Below, piece by piece: positions 17,226-26,701 of a stretch of 64,000 bases of DNA. The DNA is from Pseudokineococcus lusitanus. GTDB lineage: Bacteria > Actinomycetota > Actinomycetes > Actinomycetales > Quadrisphaeraceae. The stretch covers positions 1 to 64,000 of the forward strand of contig NZ_RJKN01000010.1 of the NCBI RefSeq assembly GCF_003751265.1, in the 5' to 3' direction. A model generated the notes under the pieces. The model worked only from the letters and a program-made list of their open reading frames with translations. It ran no database searches and had not been told where the DNA came from. Every line of letters begins with the position of its first letter. The first letter of the stretch is position 1. Both the position numbers and the translations under genes were made by a program.

Positions 17226-18608
17226 GTGCGAGTGACCCGCAGCGGTCGGGTGGCGCTGGCCGCCGTCCGGAGCTACCTGACCGACAAGGACGTCCGCAGC
17301 GGCATCGCCTTCCACGCCCGCGAGGGCCGCTGGCCCGGCGCCGCGGCCTCGTGGTCCCGCTCGGTCACGCCGACCGCGCCGGCGTCGACGGGCGCGCCGC
17401 GCGTCGCGCTGCCCGGCGGCGGCGACGAGGGCACGCCCGCCGTCCCGGTGCCGCGCGTGCGGCTCGGCGAGATCGCCCGCGGCGGCTCGACCTTCGAGCG
17501 CACGTCGCTCGTCGACGCCCCGCCGCACGTCAACCTCGTCCTGCCCGGCCTGGACGTCGAGCGGATCTACGCCGGCCTGCTCACGGCCATGACCGTCGGC
17601 TGGCGGCTCGCGGAGGCGCGCGGCGTGCCGCTGCGCGTGGTCCTCACGAGCGAGGCCGTGGGCTCGACCTCCACGCGGACGCTGCGCCGCTGGTTCGTCG
17701 ACAACGGGTTCGACCCCGCGCGGGCGGCGACGGTCGACCTCGTCGAGCGCGCCCAGGTGCCGTCGGCGACCTTCGGCACCGGCGACGTGTGGGTGGCGAC
17801 GTACTGGACGACGGCCCACGCGCTCGACCTCGCGTGCCGCCGGGGCGCCGTCGACCGCGGCCGCGTCGTCTACCTCGTCCAGGACTTCGAGCCGTCGTTC
17901 AGCGGCTGGAGCGACCAGTACGCCATCGCGGAGAGCACCTACCGGGCCGGCTTCACGCCCATGGTCAACTCCCGCTCGCTGGCCGACTACCTCGCGTGGG
18001 CGGTCGGGCTCGAGGTCGACCCGCAGGTCGTCTTCGCGCCGCACCTCGACCTCCCGGCGCTGCAGGGCGCCGCGGCCGCGTGGGAGCCGGGCGACCCGGA
18101 GCGCCCGCGCGTCTTCTTCTACGCCCGGCCCCGTCACCCGCGGAACCTCTTCCGCATCGGCATCGAGGGCGTGCAGCGCTTCGCCGTCCTCGCCGAGGCC
18201 GAGGGGCTGCGGCCCGACGTCGTCACCGCGGGCGACCTGCACCGCGACGTCGCGCTGACGCCGACGACGGTGGCGCGCAGCGCGGGCAAGCTCTCGATGG
18301 CCGACTACTACGGCCTCGTGGGTCGCACCGACCTCGCGCTCTGCCTCATGCAGAGCCCCCACCCGAGCCACATGCCGCTCGAGCTGGCGTGCAGCGGCGT
18401 CCCCACGGTGACCAACAGCCTCGGCGGCTTCCGCGGCGACTGGCACGACCGGCTCGTCCGCGCGGAGGCCGACCCCGACGCGCTCGGCGCGGCGCTCCTC
18501 GAGGCCTGGCGCACGCGTCCGGAGGGGCACGCCTTCGCGCCGCCCCGCGGGCTCGGCGGCGAGCTGGACGCGGCCGTGGCCGCCGTGGCGCAGCGGGTGC
18601 CGCGCTGA
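17226..18608 (+). CDS. WsaF-like GT4 glycosyltransferase (putative rhamnosyltransferase)
   Basis: 460 aa. Start GTG 17226 follows GGGAGAGG by a short spacer; upstream in-frame sequence is low-complexity. Motifs: VNLVLPGLDVERIYAG, VYLVQDFEPSFSGWSDQYA, TYRAGFTPMVNS, RVFFYARPRHPRNLFRIG and a C-terminal LMQSPHPSHMPLELACSGV. The LVQDFEPxF and ARPxxPRNLF patterns are those of WsaF, the beta-1,2-rhamnosyltransferase of S-layer glycan assembly in Geobacillus, as I recall that family. Expected to transfer rhamnose to a glycan primer in the cytoplasm. The next gene begins at once, so the two are probably co-translated. The dTDP-glucose dehydratase at 24 kb fits a dTDP-rhamnose supply. Confidence 0.8.
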   Translation: MRVTRSGRVALAAVRSYLTDKDVRSGIAFHAREGRWPGAAASWSRSVTPTAPASTGAPRVALPGGGDEGTPAVPVPRVRLGEIARGGSTFERTSLVDAPPHVNLVLPGLDVERIYAGLLTAMTVGWRLAEARGVPLRVVLTSEAVGSTSTRTLRRWFVDNGFDPARAATVDLVERAQVPSATFGTGDVWVATYWTTAHALDLACRRGAVDRGRVVYLVQDFEPSFSGWSDQYAIAESTYRAGFTPMVNSRSLADYLAWAVGLEVDPQVVFAPHLDLPALQGAAAAWEPGDPERPRVFFYARPRHPRNLFRIGIEGVQRFAVLAEAEGLRPDVVTAGDLHRDVALTPTTVARSAGKLSMADYYGLVGRTDLALCLMQSPHPSHMPLELACSGVPTVTNSLGGFRGDWHDRLVRAEADPDALGAALLEAWRTRPEGHAFAPPRGLGGELDAAVAAVAQRVPR

Positions 18609-18637
18609 GCGCCGGGGCCCTGGGCGGGGCGCGGCGG

Positions 18638-21600
18638 GTGGCCGGACGGGCCGCGCGTCGCACGTCGCAGCGCGTCCGGTCGGCGGCGGCGCTCGCGCCG
18701 CGCCACCCCACCGCCACCCGCGACGAGGCGCGCGTCCTGGCCTCCGGGCTCTTCGACGCCCGCTGGTACCTCGCGCAGGCGGCCTTCCTCGGCGACGACG
18801 TCGACGAGCTCGCCGCCCTGCGCCACTACCTCGCCAAGGGCCGTCGCGCGGGCCGGACGCCGCACCGCTGGTTCCTGCCCGAGTGGATCGACCCCCGGGG
18901 CTGGGCGACCGCCGAGGAGGACCCGCTCGTCACGTACGTGCGGCGGTCGTCGGTGCGCCGCACGTCGGCCCCGCACCCCTGCTTCGACCCCGCCGCCCAC
19001 GTCGCGCGGCACCCGGGCGCCGCCCGCCACCCGATGGGCCCGCTGGGGGACCTGCTCGACCGCGGCCCCGAGACCCCGGTCGACGTCGCCGGCCCCGCCG
19101 GGACCGTCGTCACGACGCGCGGCGCGGTCGAGGCGCTGCTCGACGAGCACCTCGCGCGCTGGGCCGGCCAGGAGGCGCTGCGCACGGCGCCCCGCAAGAC
19201 CGAGCGCTTCACCGAGCCCTCGGGCGCCCGCACGCTGACGGCCGAGGAGGCCGCGCGCCTGGCGGCCACCTCGGTGTCCGTCGTCGTGCCCGTGTGGGAG
19301 CGCGAGGACCTCGTCGAGGTCGCCCTCACCTCGGCGCTGGCGCAGGAGGGCCTGGACCTCGAGGTCGTCGTCGTCGACGACGGCTCCCGGGACGGCTCGG
19401 TGGCCGCGGCGCGCGCCGTCGCCGCCCGCGACCCGCGCGTCGTCGTCGTCGAGCGCCCCCACGAGGGGGTCTCGGCCGCCCGCAACGCCGGCCTCGCGGT
19501 CGCGCGCGGCGAGTACGTCGCGTTCCTCGACTCCGACAACACCTGGCGCCCGGGCTTCCTCGCGCGGATGGTCGCCGAGCTGCGGCGCAGCGGGCGCGAC
19601 GTCGGCTACGGCGTCGTGGCCATGGACACGGGCGAGCGCACCGTCTACCGCGCGCTGGACGCGGGGCGGAGCCACCTCGAGGTCATCAACCACGTCGACC
19701 TCAACGTCCTCGTGGCCCGGGCCGACGCGGTCCGCGCCGTCGGCGGCTTCGACACCGACCTCAAGCGGGCCGTCGACTACGACCTCGTGTGGAAGCTGGC
19801 CACGGCCGGCCCGCTCGAGTTCGTGCCGGTCGTCGGGGTGGACTACCACGCGGACGACTCCGACGTCCGGCGCATCACCGTCACCCACGGCGACAGCTGG
19901 GGCGAGGTCGTCAAGAAGCGCCGGCTGCTCGACTGGGACGCCGTCGCCGCGGCGCCCCGGACCCCGGGCCTCACGTCCCTCGTCGTCGTGACGCGCGACA
20001 GCCCCCGGGCGCTCATGACGGCCCTGTCCGGGCTGTGCGCGGGGGAGGGTGCGCCGGGCGAGGTGGTCGTCGTCGACGACGGCTCGCGCCTGTCCGCCTC
20101 GCTGGCCACGGCGTGCGCCGAGCTGGCCGTGCCGGCGCTGCGCGTGCTGCGCCGTCCCGTGCAGGAGTTCTTCGCCCTCGGCGCCGACACCGGCTTCGCG
20201 GCCACGCACGGCGACGTCGTCGTCCTCGCCGACGACGACGTCACGGTCCTGCCCGGCGACGTCGGCCGCCTCGCCGCCGTCCTGCGCGAGCGGGGCGCCG
20301 CCGCGGTGCAGCCGGTCCTCGTGACCCGCCACGGCCTCGTGCAGCACGCCGGTGCCGTCCTGGAGACGTCGACGGCGCTGCCCGTGCCCTTCCTCGCGGG
20401 CCACCACCCGGACGACGTGGGGGAGGAGCCCTTCGAGGTGCCCGCGCCGGCGGCGTCGCTGCTGGCGCTGGACGCCGCCCGGCACGCGGCGGTCGGCGGC
20501 TTCGACACGCGTTTCCGGAACGGCCTGCACGACACCGACCTCGGGCTGCGGCTGCGGGCGGCGGGCGGGACGGTCCTCGTCGACCCCCGCGTCCACGCGG
20601 TGCACGTCGGCCGGTCCCTCGCCCGCGAGGACCCGCAGGCGCACCACAACTTCCGGCACTTCGTCGCCCGCTACGGCGGCTCGCGGCCGGACCCCGCGCC
20701 GACCTACGCGGACCGCGGCCTCGAGGTCGTCGGCTGGCAGCCGCCGCCCGTGGGGGAGCAGGGGGCGCCCCGCCGCCCGGCGACGCCGCTCGTGCGCCGG
20801 CTGCGGCCGGTCCGCACGCACGTCGAGGGCCACGAGGTCCCGCGCCTGCACTGGGCCATCAAGATCGCGGCCCCCTTCCGCGGCGCGCAGCGCTGGGGCG
20901 ACGAGCACTTCGCCGAGAGCCTGGCGCAGGGGCTGCGGCGCCTCGGCCAGCACGTCGTCGTCGACACCCGCGACACCCGGGTGCGCCCGAGCGCGCACCT
21001 CGACGACGTCGTCCTCCAGCTGCGCGGGCTCATGCCGCTGCCGCCGCAGCCGGGCGCCGTCAACCTCGCCTGGGTCATCAGCCACCCCGAGGACGTGCGC
21101 CGCGAGGAGGTCGTCGGCTACGACGGGGTCTTCGCCGCCAGCGAGACCTGGGCCGAGCAGGCCACCCGGGCGTGGGGCCTGCCGGTGCACCCGCTGCTGC
21201 AGTGCACCGACCCCGCCCGCTTCCACCCGGACGCGGCCGTCGCGGACACCGGCTACAAGGTGCTCTTCGTCGGCAACTCGCGGAACATCCGCCGTCGCGT
21301 CGTCGGCTGGGCCGTCGACGCCGACGTCCGCACGGACGTCGTCGGGCAGGGCTGGGACGGCGTCGTGCCGAGCTCGTGGGTGCGGGGCGAGTACCTGCCC
21401 AACGAGGGGCTCGCGGCGGCGTACCGCGGCGCCGGCGTCGTCCTCAACGACCACTGGGACGACATGCTGCGGGACGGGTTCGTCTCGAACCGCCTCTTCG
21501 ACGCGGTGGCCTCGGGCGCACGGGTCCTCACCGACCCGGTGCCGGGCCTCGAGGAGCTGTTCCAGGGCTGCGCCGTCGCGGTGCGGGACGCCGAGCACCT

Positions 21601-21775
21601 GCGGACGCTCGTCGACCTGCCCCGCGACCAGGTGTTCCCGCAGTCCGACGAGCGGGCCGTCATCGCCGACCAGGTGCGCGTGCACCACTCCTTCGAGGCG
21701 CGGGCCCGGACGCTGCTGACGCACGTCCTCGGCCTGCGCGGCGAGGAGCCGCTCGAGGAGCCGCCGACCGGGTGA
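18638..21775 (+). CDS. Large fused glycosyltransferase: FDxxWY module, two GT2 domains, CgeB-like GT
   Basis: 1045 aa, paralogue of 4354-7524. Order: SGLFDARWYLAQ module near 40-120; GT2 at about 212-430 with VVVPVWEREDLVE, VVDDGSRDG and FLDSDNTW; a second GT2 at about 446-680 that keeps VVVDDGSR and LADDDV, so it looks more active than in the paralogue; C-terminal CgeB-like GT at about 736-1030 (LAWVISHPEDV, LFVGNSRN, LNDHWDDM, SNRLFDAVASGARVL). Start is uncertain: GTG 18638 is the first standard codon, but CTG 18605 overlaps the previous stop as CTGAGCGCC, which copies the GTGAGCGCC junctions elsewhere in the window. It likely builds a multi-sugar repeat with the WsaF-like enzyme. Confidence 0.83.
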   Translation: MAGRAARRTSQRVRSAAALAPRHPTATRDEARVLASGLFDARWYLAQAAFLGDDVDELAALRHYLAKGRRAGRTPHRWFLPEWIDPRGWATAEEDPLVTYVRRSSVRRTSAPHPCFDPAAHVARHPGAARHPMGPLGDLLDRGPETPVDVAGPAGTVVTTRGAVEALLDEHLARWAGQEALRTAPRKTERFTEPSGARTLTAEEAARLAATSVSVVVPVWEREDLVEVALTSALAQEGLDLEVVVVDDGSRDGSVAAARAVAARDPRVVVVERPHEGVSAARNAGLAVARGEYVAFLDSDNTWRPGFLARMVAELRRSGRDVGYGVVAMDTGERTVYRALDAGRSHLEVINHVDLNVLVARADAVRAVGGFDTDLKRAVDYDLVWKLATAGPLEFVPVVGVDYHADDSDVRRITVTHGDSWGEVVKKRRLLDWDAVAAAPRTPGLTSLVVVTRDSPRALMTALSGLCAGEGAPGEVVVVDDGSRLSASLATACAELAVPALRVLRRPVQEFFALGADTGFAATHGDVVVLADDDVTVLPGDVGRLAAVLRERGAAAVQPVLVTRHGLVQHAGAVLETSTALPVPFLAGHHPDDVGEEPFEVPAPAASLLALDAARHAAVGGFDTRFRNGLHDTDLGLRLRAAGGTVLVDPRVHAVHVGRSLAREDPQAHHNFRHFVARYGGSRPDPAPTYADRGLEVVGWQPPPVGEQGAPRRPATPLVRRLRPVRTHVEGHEVPRLHWAIKIAAPFRGAQRWGDEHFAESLAQGLRRLGQHVVVDTRDTRVRPSAHLDDVVLQLRGLMPLPPQPGAVNLAWVISHPEDVRREEVVGYDGVFAASETWAEQATRAWGLPVHPLLQCTDPARFHPDAAVADTGYKVLFVGNSRNIRRRVVGWAVDADVRTDVVGQGWDGVVPSSWVRGEYLPNEGLAAAYRGAGVVLNDHWDDMLRDGFVSNRLFDAVASGARVLTDPVPGLEELFQGCAVAVRDAEHLRTLVDLPRDQVFPQSDERAVIADQVRVHHSFEARARTLLTHVLGLRGEEPLEEPPTG

Positions 21776-21841
21776 GACGGCTCCACCGCCGGGGGGCACG
21801 GCCCGATGCACGGGCAACCGCACACCTCCCGAGGAGCCTCC

Positions 21842-22900
21842 ATGCCCGCCCGTCGCCGTCCCCTGCGCCATGCCCTCGTGGCCCTGCTCGCCGTCGCCGC
21901 GGCCGTGGCCCCCCTCGCCCCGGCCTCGGCCGAGGACGGCTACCCGGCCCGCACCTACACGGCCGGGGCGGGGGACGACATGCGGCGCGCCTTCGAGGCG
22001 CTCCGGCCGGGCGACACCCTCCTGCTCGAGCCGGGGACGTACGACATCGGCTACATCCGGCCGGTCGTCGCGCGGGGCACGTCGAGGGCCCCCATCACGG
22101 TCAAGCCCCAGGTGTGGGCGTCCCCGCCCGTCCTCGTCGGTGGCATCGAGCTGAAGAGCCCCGACTTCTGGAGCCTCCAGCGGCTGCGCGTCAAGGCGGC
22201 GGCGGACCGCGCCCCGGCCCTCCACGTGCACGGCGGCACCGGGTGGCGCGTCACCGGCGGCGAGTTCTGGGGGGCCCGGGACACCGAGGCCTACGCCAAC
22301 GTCGCCATCGACGGCGGCGGCGGGTACCCCCGCGCGTTCACGTTCTCCCAGAACTGCGTCCACGACGCCGCGACGACCCAGCGCGCCAAGACCGACCACA
22401 ACATCTACGTGAAGTTCCACGGCGCCGCCGGCTCGGGCGGCGTCATCAGCCAGAACACGATCGTCGGCCACCCCAACGGCGCCGGCATCAAGCTCGGCGA
22501 CGGCGGCGAGACCAACGCCCCGGGCCCGTGGGGGGTGACGGTGTCCGGCAACACCATCGTCGACGGCGGCCGCCAGGTGCTCATGAGCCACGACGTCCGC
22601 GGCAACACGGTGACGGGCAACCTCCTCGGCCGCTCGCGCGAGCCCTTCACGGCCACGGACCGCCGCACGACCGGCCTCTACGCGCTCATGGTCGGCGGCA
22701 CCGGCAACGTCGTCGGCAACAACTACGTCTTCGGCGCCGACATGGCCCTTCGCGACCCGTACGGCAAGGTCCGGGTCGCCGGCGACATGGCGGTGCGCCC
22801 CGACGCGCAGCTCACGGGCCGCGGCTGCTCCGTGCAGCCCGGCTACTGGAAGGCCCGCTACTACGGCCGCACGAGCACGGGCGTCTACCCGCGCTGGTGA
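21842..22900 (+). CDS. Secreted right-handed parallel beta-helix protein
   Basis: 352 aa, ATG preceded by CGAGGAGCCTCC. Signal peptide: HALVALLAVAAAVAPLAPASA. The body has the short hydrophobic/Asn/Gly strands of parallel beta-helix proteins: GDTLLLEPGTYDIG, GVISQNTIVGHPNGAGIKLG, VTVSGNTIVDGG, VRGNTVTGNLL and NVVGNNYVFG. Folds like this occur in polysaccharide lyases, epimerases and hydrolases. No catalytic set could be assigned. Its place after glycosyltransferases suggests binding or trimming of the exported glycan; this is inference. Confidence 0.8.
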   Translation: MPARRRPLRHALVALLAVAAAVAPLAPASAEDGYPARTYTAGAGDDMRRAFEALRPGDTLLLEPGTYDIGYIRPVVARGTSRAPITVKPQVWASPPVLVGGIELKSPDFWSLQRLRVKAAADRAPALHVHGGTGWRVTGGEFWGARDTEAYANVAIDGGGGYPRAFTFSQNCVHDAATTQRAKTDHNIYVKFHGAAGSGGVISQNTIVGHPNGAGIKLGDGGETNAPGPWGVTVSGNTIVDGGRQVLMSHDVRGNTVTGNLLGRSREPFTATDRRTTGLYALMVGGTGNVVGNNYVFGADMALRDPYGKVRVAGDMAVRPDAQLTGRGCSVQPGYWKARYYGRTSTGVYPRW

Positions 22901-22911
22901 CCACGGGGCGT

Positions 22912-22938
22912 CGCGCCGCCGGGCTCCCCGGCGGCGCG
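22912..22938 (+). terminator. Hairpin terminator after the beta-helix gene
   Basis: 12-bp perfect stem, 22912-22923 (CGCGCCGCCGGG) with 22927-22938, loop CTC, starting 12 nt after the stop codon. The rest of the 208-bp gap to 23108 contains a -10-like box. Confidence 0.7.
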
Positions 22939-23007
22939 CGCCACCCGGTCGGCGCAGGGGACCGTCACGGTCCGGTCACGGGCGGGACGCCGGGCGCCGC
23001 GCCGTCG

Positions 23008-23013
23008 TAGCGT
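23008..23013 (+). promoter_or_regulatory. -10-like box TAGCGT before the secreted 235-residue protein
   Basis: TAGCGT matches the TAGCGT/TAGCCT boxes found before many genes in this window. The leader to GTG 23109 would be about 90 nt and includes GGAGGT. Confidence 0.45.
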
Positions 23014-23108
23014 CCGGCTGCCACCGCGCCGAGGACCCGCGGACGGCGTCCGCGGGCACCGCCCCGGGCGAGAGGTGGCCACCCCCCCGAGACCTCCGGA
23101 GGTCCACC

Positions 23109-23816
23109 GTGCGCTCGACGCCGCGCCGTGCCGTCACCGCCCTGCTCGCCGCCGCCCTGGGGGCCGCCGGCCTCGTGACCGCGGCGGTCCCCGCCTCGGC
23201 CGCCCCGGTCGCCGCGGCCGCCGCCCCGTGCAGCGTCACCACCGGCGGGCCCGCCCGCGTGAGCATCGACCGGGCCGAGCAGCTCGTGCCGGTCACGCTC
23301 CGCACGACGTGCGTCGGCCTGACCTACGCCAACGTGTTCGTCGTCGACCCCCGCGGCGACGACATCGACCTGGCCGAGTACGACCCCGCGACCGACGGGG
23401 CCGTCTACCCGCTCGCGATCTTCGGCGACGACCTGCCCGGCACCTACCGCACCGACGAGCTCTTCGTGGAGCCCGAGAGCACCGAGGTGACGGCCACCTA
23501 CGGCCGCACCGTCGCCAAGTTCGGCTCCAAGGCCGGGCTGACCGCGGCCCGGAGCGGCTCCTCGGTCACCCTCACCGCCTGCGCCTCCTACTACAACGGC
23601 CGCCGCGACGCCTTCGTCCCGTGGTCGGCGCACAAGGTGACGCTGCAGAAGCTGGGCGCCGACGGCCGCACCTGGGAGTTCGTCCGCACGGTCGGCACCA
23701 ACGCCCGCGGCTGCGCGGTCCACACGGTGCAGTCCGCCGCGGCGGGCACCTACCGCGCCACGACGTACGAGACCTACCAGATCTTCTCCCGCACGTCCCC
23801 GTCCGTCCGGGCCTGA
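23109..23816 (+). CDS. Secreted protein of unknown function
   Basis: 235 aa, GTG start with CCGGAGGTCCACC before it. A clear signal peptide (VTALLAAALGAAGLVTAAVPASA) is followed by about 200 residues that look beta-rich. There are four cysteines in the mature part (PCSV, TTCV, TACAS, RGCAV), enough for two disulfides. The C-terminal half (KVTLQKLGADGRTWEFVRTV, then AGTYRATTYETY) resembles Ig-like or fibronectin-like folds in other actinobacterial secreted proteins, but I do not recognise the family. Hairpins on both sides suggest it is a single-gene unit. Confidence 0.7.
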   Translation: MRSTPRRAVTALLAAALGAAGLVTAAVPASAAPVAAAAAPCSVTTGGPARVSIDRAEQLVPVTLRTTCVGLTYANVFVVDPRGDDIDLAEYDPATDGAVYPLAIFGDDLPGTYRTDELFVEPESTEVTATYGRTVAKFGSKAGLTAARSGSSVTLTACASYYNGRRDAFVPWSAHKVTLQKLGADGRTWEFVRTVGTNARGCAVHTVQSAAAGTYRATTYETYQIFSRTSPSVRA

Positions 23817-24974
<1,158 letters not shown>

Positions 24975-25013
24975 CGCCGCGGGCCCCCGGTCGGGTGACG
25001 GCGCCCGGCCGGG

Positions 25014-25042
25014 GTCAAGCGCCCCTCCCGCGGTCTCGATGA
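25014..25042 (+). promoter_or_regulatory. Possible FliA/WhiG-type promoter before DUF1800 gene
   Basis: GTCAAG (25014-25019) and CTCGATGA (25035-25042) are separated by 15 nt, resembling the CTCA/TCAAG ... GCCGATAA class used by motility and sporulation sigma-28 factors. Transcription would begin close to ATG 25050. The -10 has C-T instead of G-C in its first two positions, so it is only a candidate. Confidence 0.35.
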
Positions 25043-25049
25043 CCGTGGT

Positions 25050-26693
25050 ATGCCGCTGCTGACCGGACGACGCCTCCCGGCCCCCCGCACCTCGGCCGCC
25101 GCGGCGGGCGCCGTCGCGCCCCCCGTCTGCGTCCCCGGCGAGCCCGTCGTCCTCGTGCCGCCGGTACCGGTGCCCACGCCGGTCCCCACGCCGGTCCCCA
25201 CGCCCGTCCCGACGCCCACGCCGACCCCCACGCCGTCGGGGCCGGCGCCCGACCCTGTCGCCGTCGAGCGCGCCGCGGTGCTCCACCTCTTGCGCCGCGC
25301 GACCTTCGGCCCGACGCCCGGCCTCGTCGACGAGGTGGCCCGGACCGGCCGTGCCGCCTGGGTCGACGCCCAGCTCGCGCCGTCGCTCCTCGACGACGAC
25401 GCCGTCGAGACGTACGTGCGCCGGCTCCCCGACGCGCTGCGGAGCGCCGACGACTGCTGGACCGGCGCCATCCCGAAGTACTCCTGGAACAGCATGTTCG
25501 ACCAAGGGCGCGCGACGCTGGCCCGCCAGGCGTGGAGCCGCCGCCAGCTCCTCGAGGTCGTCGTCGACGTCATGGCCGACCACCTCCACGTCGCCAGCCC
25601 GTCGGACGACGTCTGGTACTGCCGCGCCGACTACGACGCCACGGTCCTGCGACCGCACGCCCTGGGACGCTTCGAGGACCTCCTCCTCGCCGCGGCGCAG
25701 CACCCGGCGATGCTCTGGTACCTCGACAACGCCCGGAGCTCGAAGGGCAAGGTCAACGAGAACTACGGCCGCGAGCTGCTCGAGCTCCACACCGTGGGCG
25801 TCGAGGCGGGGTACACCGAGACCGAGGTCAAGGCCTGCGCGCGGCTCATGACCGGCCTGACGGTCGACCGGAGGACCGGTCGCGGCACCTACGACCCGAA
25901 GCAGCACGACACCGGGGCCGTCAGCGTCCTCGGGTGGAGCTGCCCCGCCCACACGGCCGAGGAGGGCCGGGAGCTCCAGCTCTCCTTCCTGCGGCACCTC
26001 GCGTCCCACCCCGCCACCGCCCGTCGGGTCGTCACCAAGCTGGCCCGCCGCCTCGTCGGCGACACGCCTCCCGCCGCGCTCGTCGAGCGGGTCGCGGGCG
26101 TCTACCTGGCCCGCGGCACCGCGCTCGGGCCCGTCGTCCGGGAGCTGCTCCTCGCGCCCGACGCGCTGGCGGCGGCGACGCCGAAGGTCAAGCGCCCGCG
26201 CGAGGACGCGCTCTCGACCGTCCGGGCGCTCGGCGTGGCCCCCGACCCGAGCGGGACCAAGGGCGTCGAGGCCCTCTACTGGAACATCCGCGGCCGCGGT
26301 CACGCCCCCGCCGACTGGGCGCCGCCCAACGGCTTCCCCGACGTCGGCGCCGCGTGGCAGTCCGCCTCCGCGACGCTGGCCTCGTGGGACCAGCACCTGG
26401 AGCTGGCGCACGGGTGGTGGCCCAAGGGGCCGGTCTACCCGACGGCCGACCAGCTGCTGCCCACCCCGCGGCCCGCGACCTACGGCGCCCTCGTCGACGC
26501 CCTGGCCCTGCGCCTGCTCTCCGCCCCGCTGCCCGCCGCCCAGCGCGCCGCCGTCGTCGCCTTCACCGGCCGCGAGGCGTCCGCCGCCCTGCGCACCGAC
26601 AAGACCGGTGCCGTCGTCGACGAGTGGGTCGGCTGGCGGCTCGGCTCCCTCGTCTGCTGCGTCCTCGACAGCCCCTCCTTCGCGACCCGGTGA
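25050..26693 (+). CDS. DUF1800 family protein
   Basis: 547 aa. The N-terminus has no clear signal peptide but a proline/threonine/valine repeat (PVPTPVPTPVPTPVPTPT) at about 40-62 that looks like a wall-spanning linker. The DUF1800 domain begins near residue 70 (VLHLLRRATFGPTPGLVDEV) and continues with WVDAQL, YLDNARSSKGKVNENYGREL, ELLELHTVGVEAGYTETEV and FLRHLASHPATARRVVTKLARRLV. These are hallmark DUF1800 motifs. Function is unknown; across bacteria it is nearly always next to a DUF1501 gene, as here. Start ATG 25050 has no ribosome site, consistent with a leaderless message. Confidence 0.85.
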   Translation: MPLLTGRRLPAPRTSAAAAGAVAPPVCVPGEPVVLVPPVPVPTPVPTPVPTPVPTPTPTPTPSGPAPDPVAVERAAVLHLLRRATFGPTPGLVDEVARTGRAAWVDAQLAPSLLDDDAVETYVRRLPDALRSADDCWTGAIPKYSWNSMFDQGRATLARQAWSRRQLLEVVVDVMADHLHVASPSDDVWYCRADYDATVLRPHALGRFEDLLLAAAQHPAMLWYLDNARSSKGKVNENYGRELLELHTVGVEAGYTETEVKACARLMTGLTVDRRTGRGTYDPKQHDTGAVSVLGWSCPAHTAEEGRELQLSFLRHLASHPATARRVVTKLARRLVGDTPPAALVERVAGVYLARGTALGPVVRELLLAPDALAAATPKVKRPREDALSTVRALGVAPDPSGTKGVEALYWNIRGRGHAPADWAPPNGFPDVGAAWQSASATLASWDQHLELAHGWWPKGPVYPTADQLLPTPRPATYGALVDALALRLLSAPLPAAQRAAVVAFTGREASAALRTDKTGAVVDEWVGWRLGSLVCCVLDSPSFATR

Positions 26694-26701
26694 GGAACCC
26701 C

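Noticed and set aside
25150-25245. Repeats in the DUF1800 gene as a CRISPR or minisatellite.
   Set aside because: They encode an in-frame PVPTPVPT linker and have no spacers.
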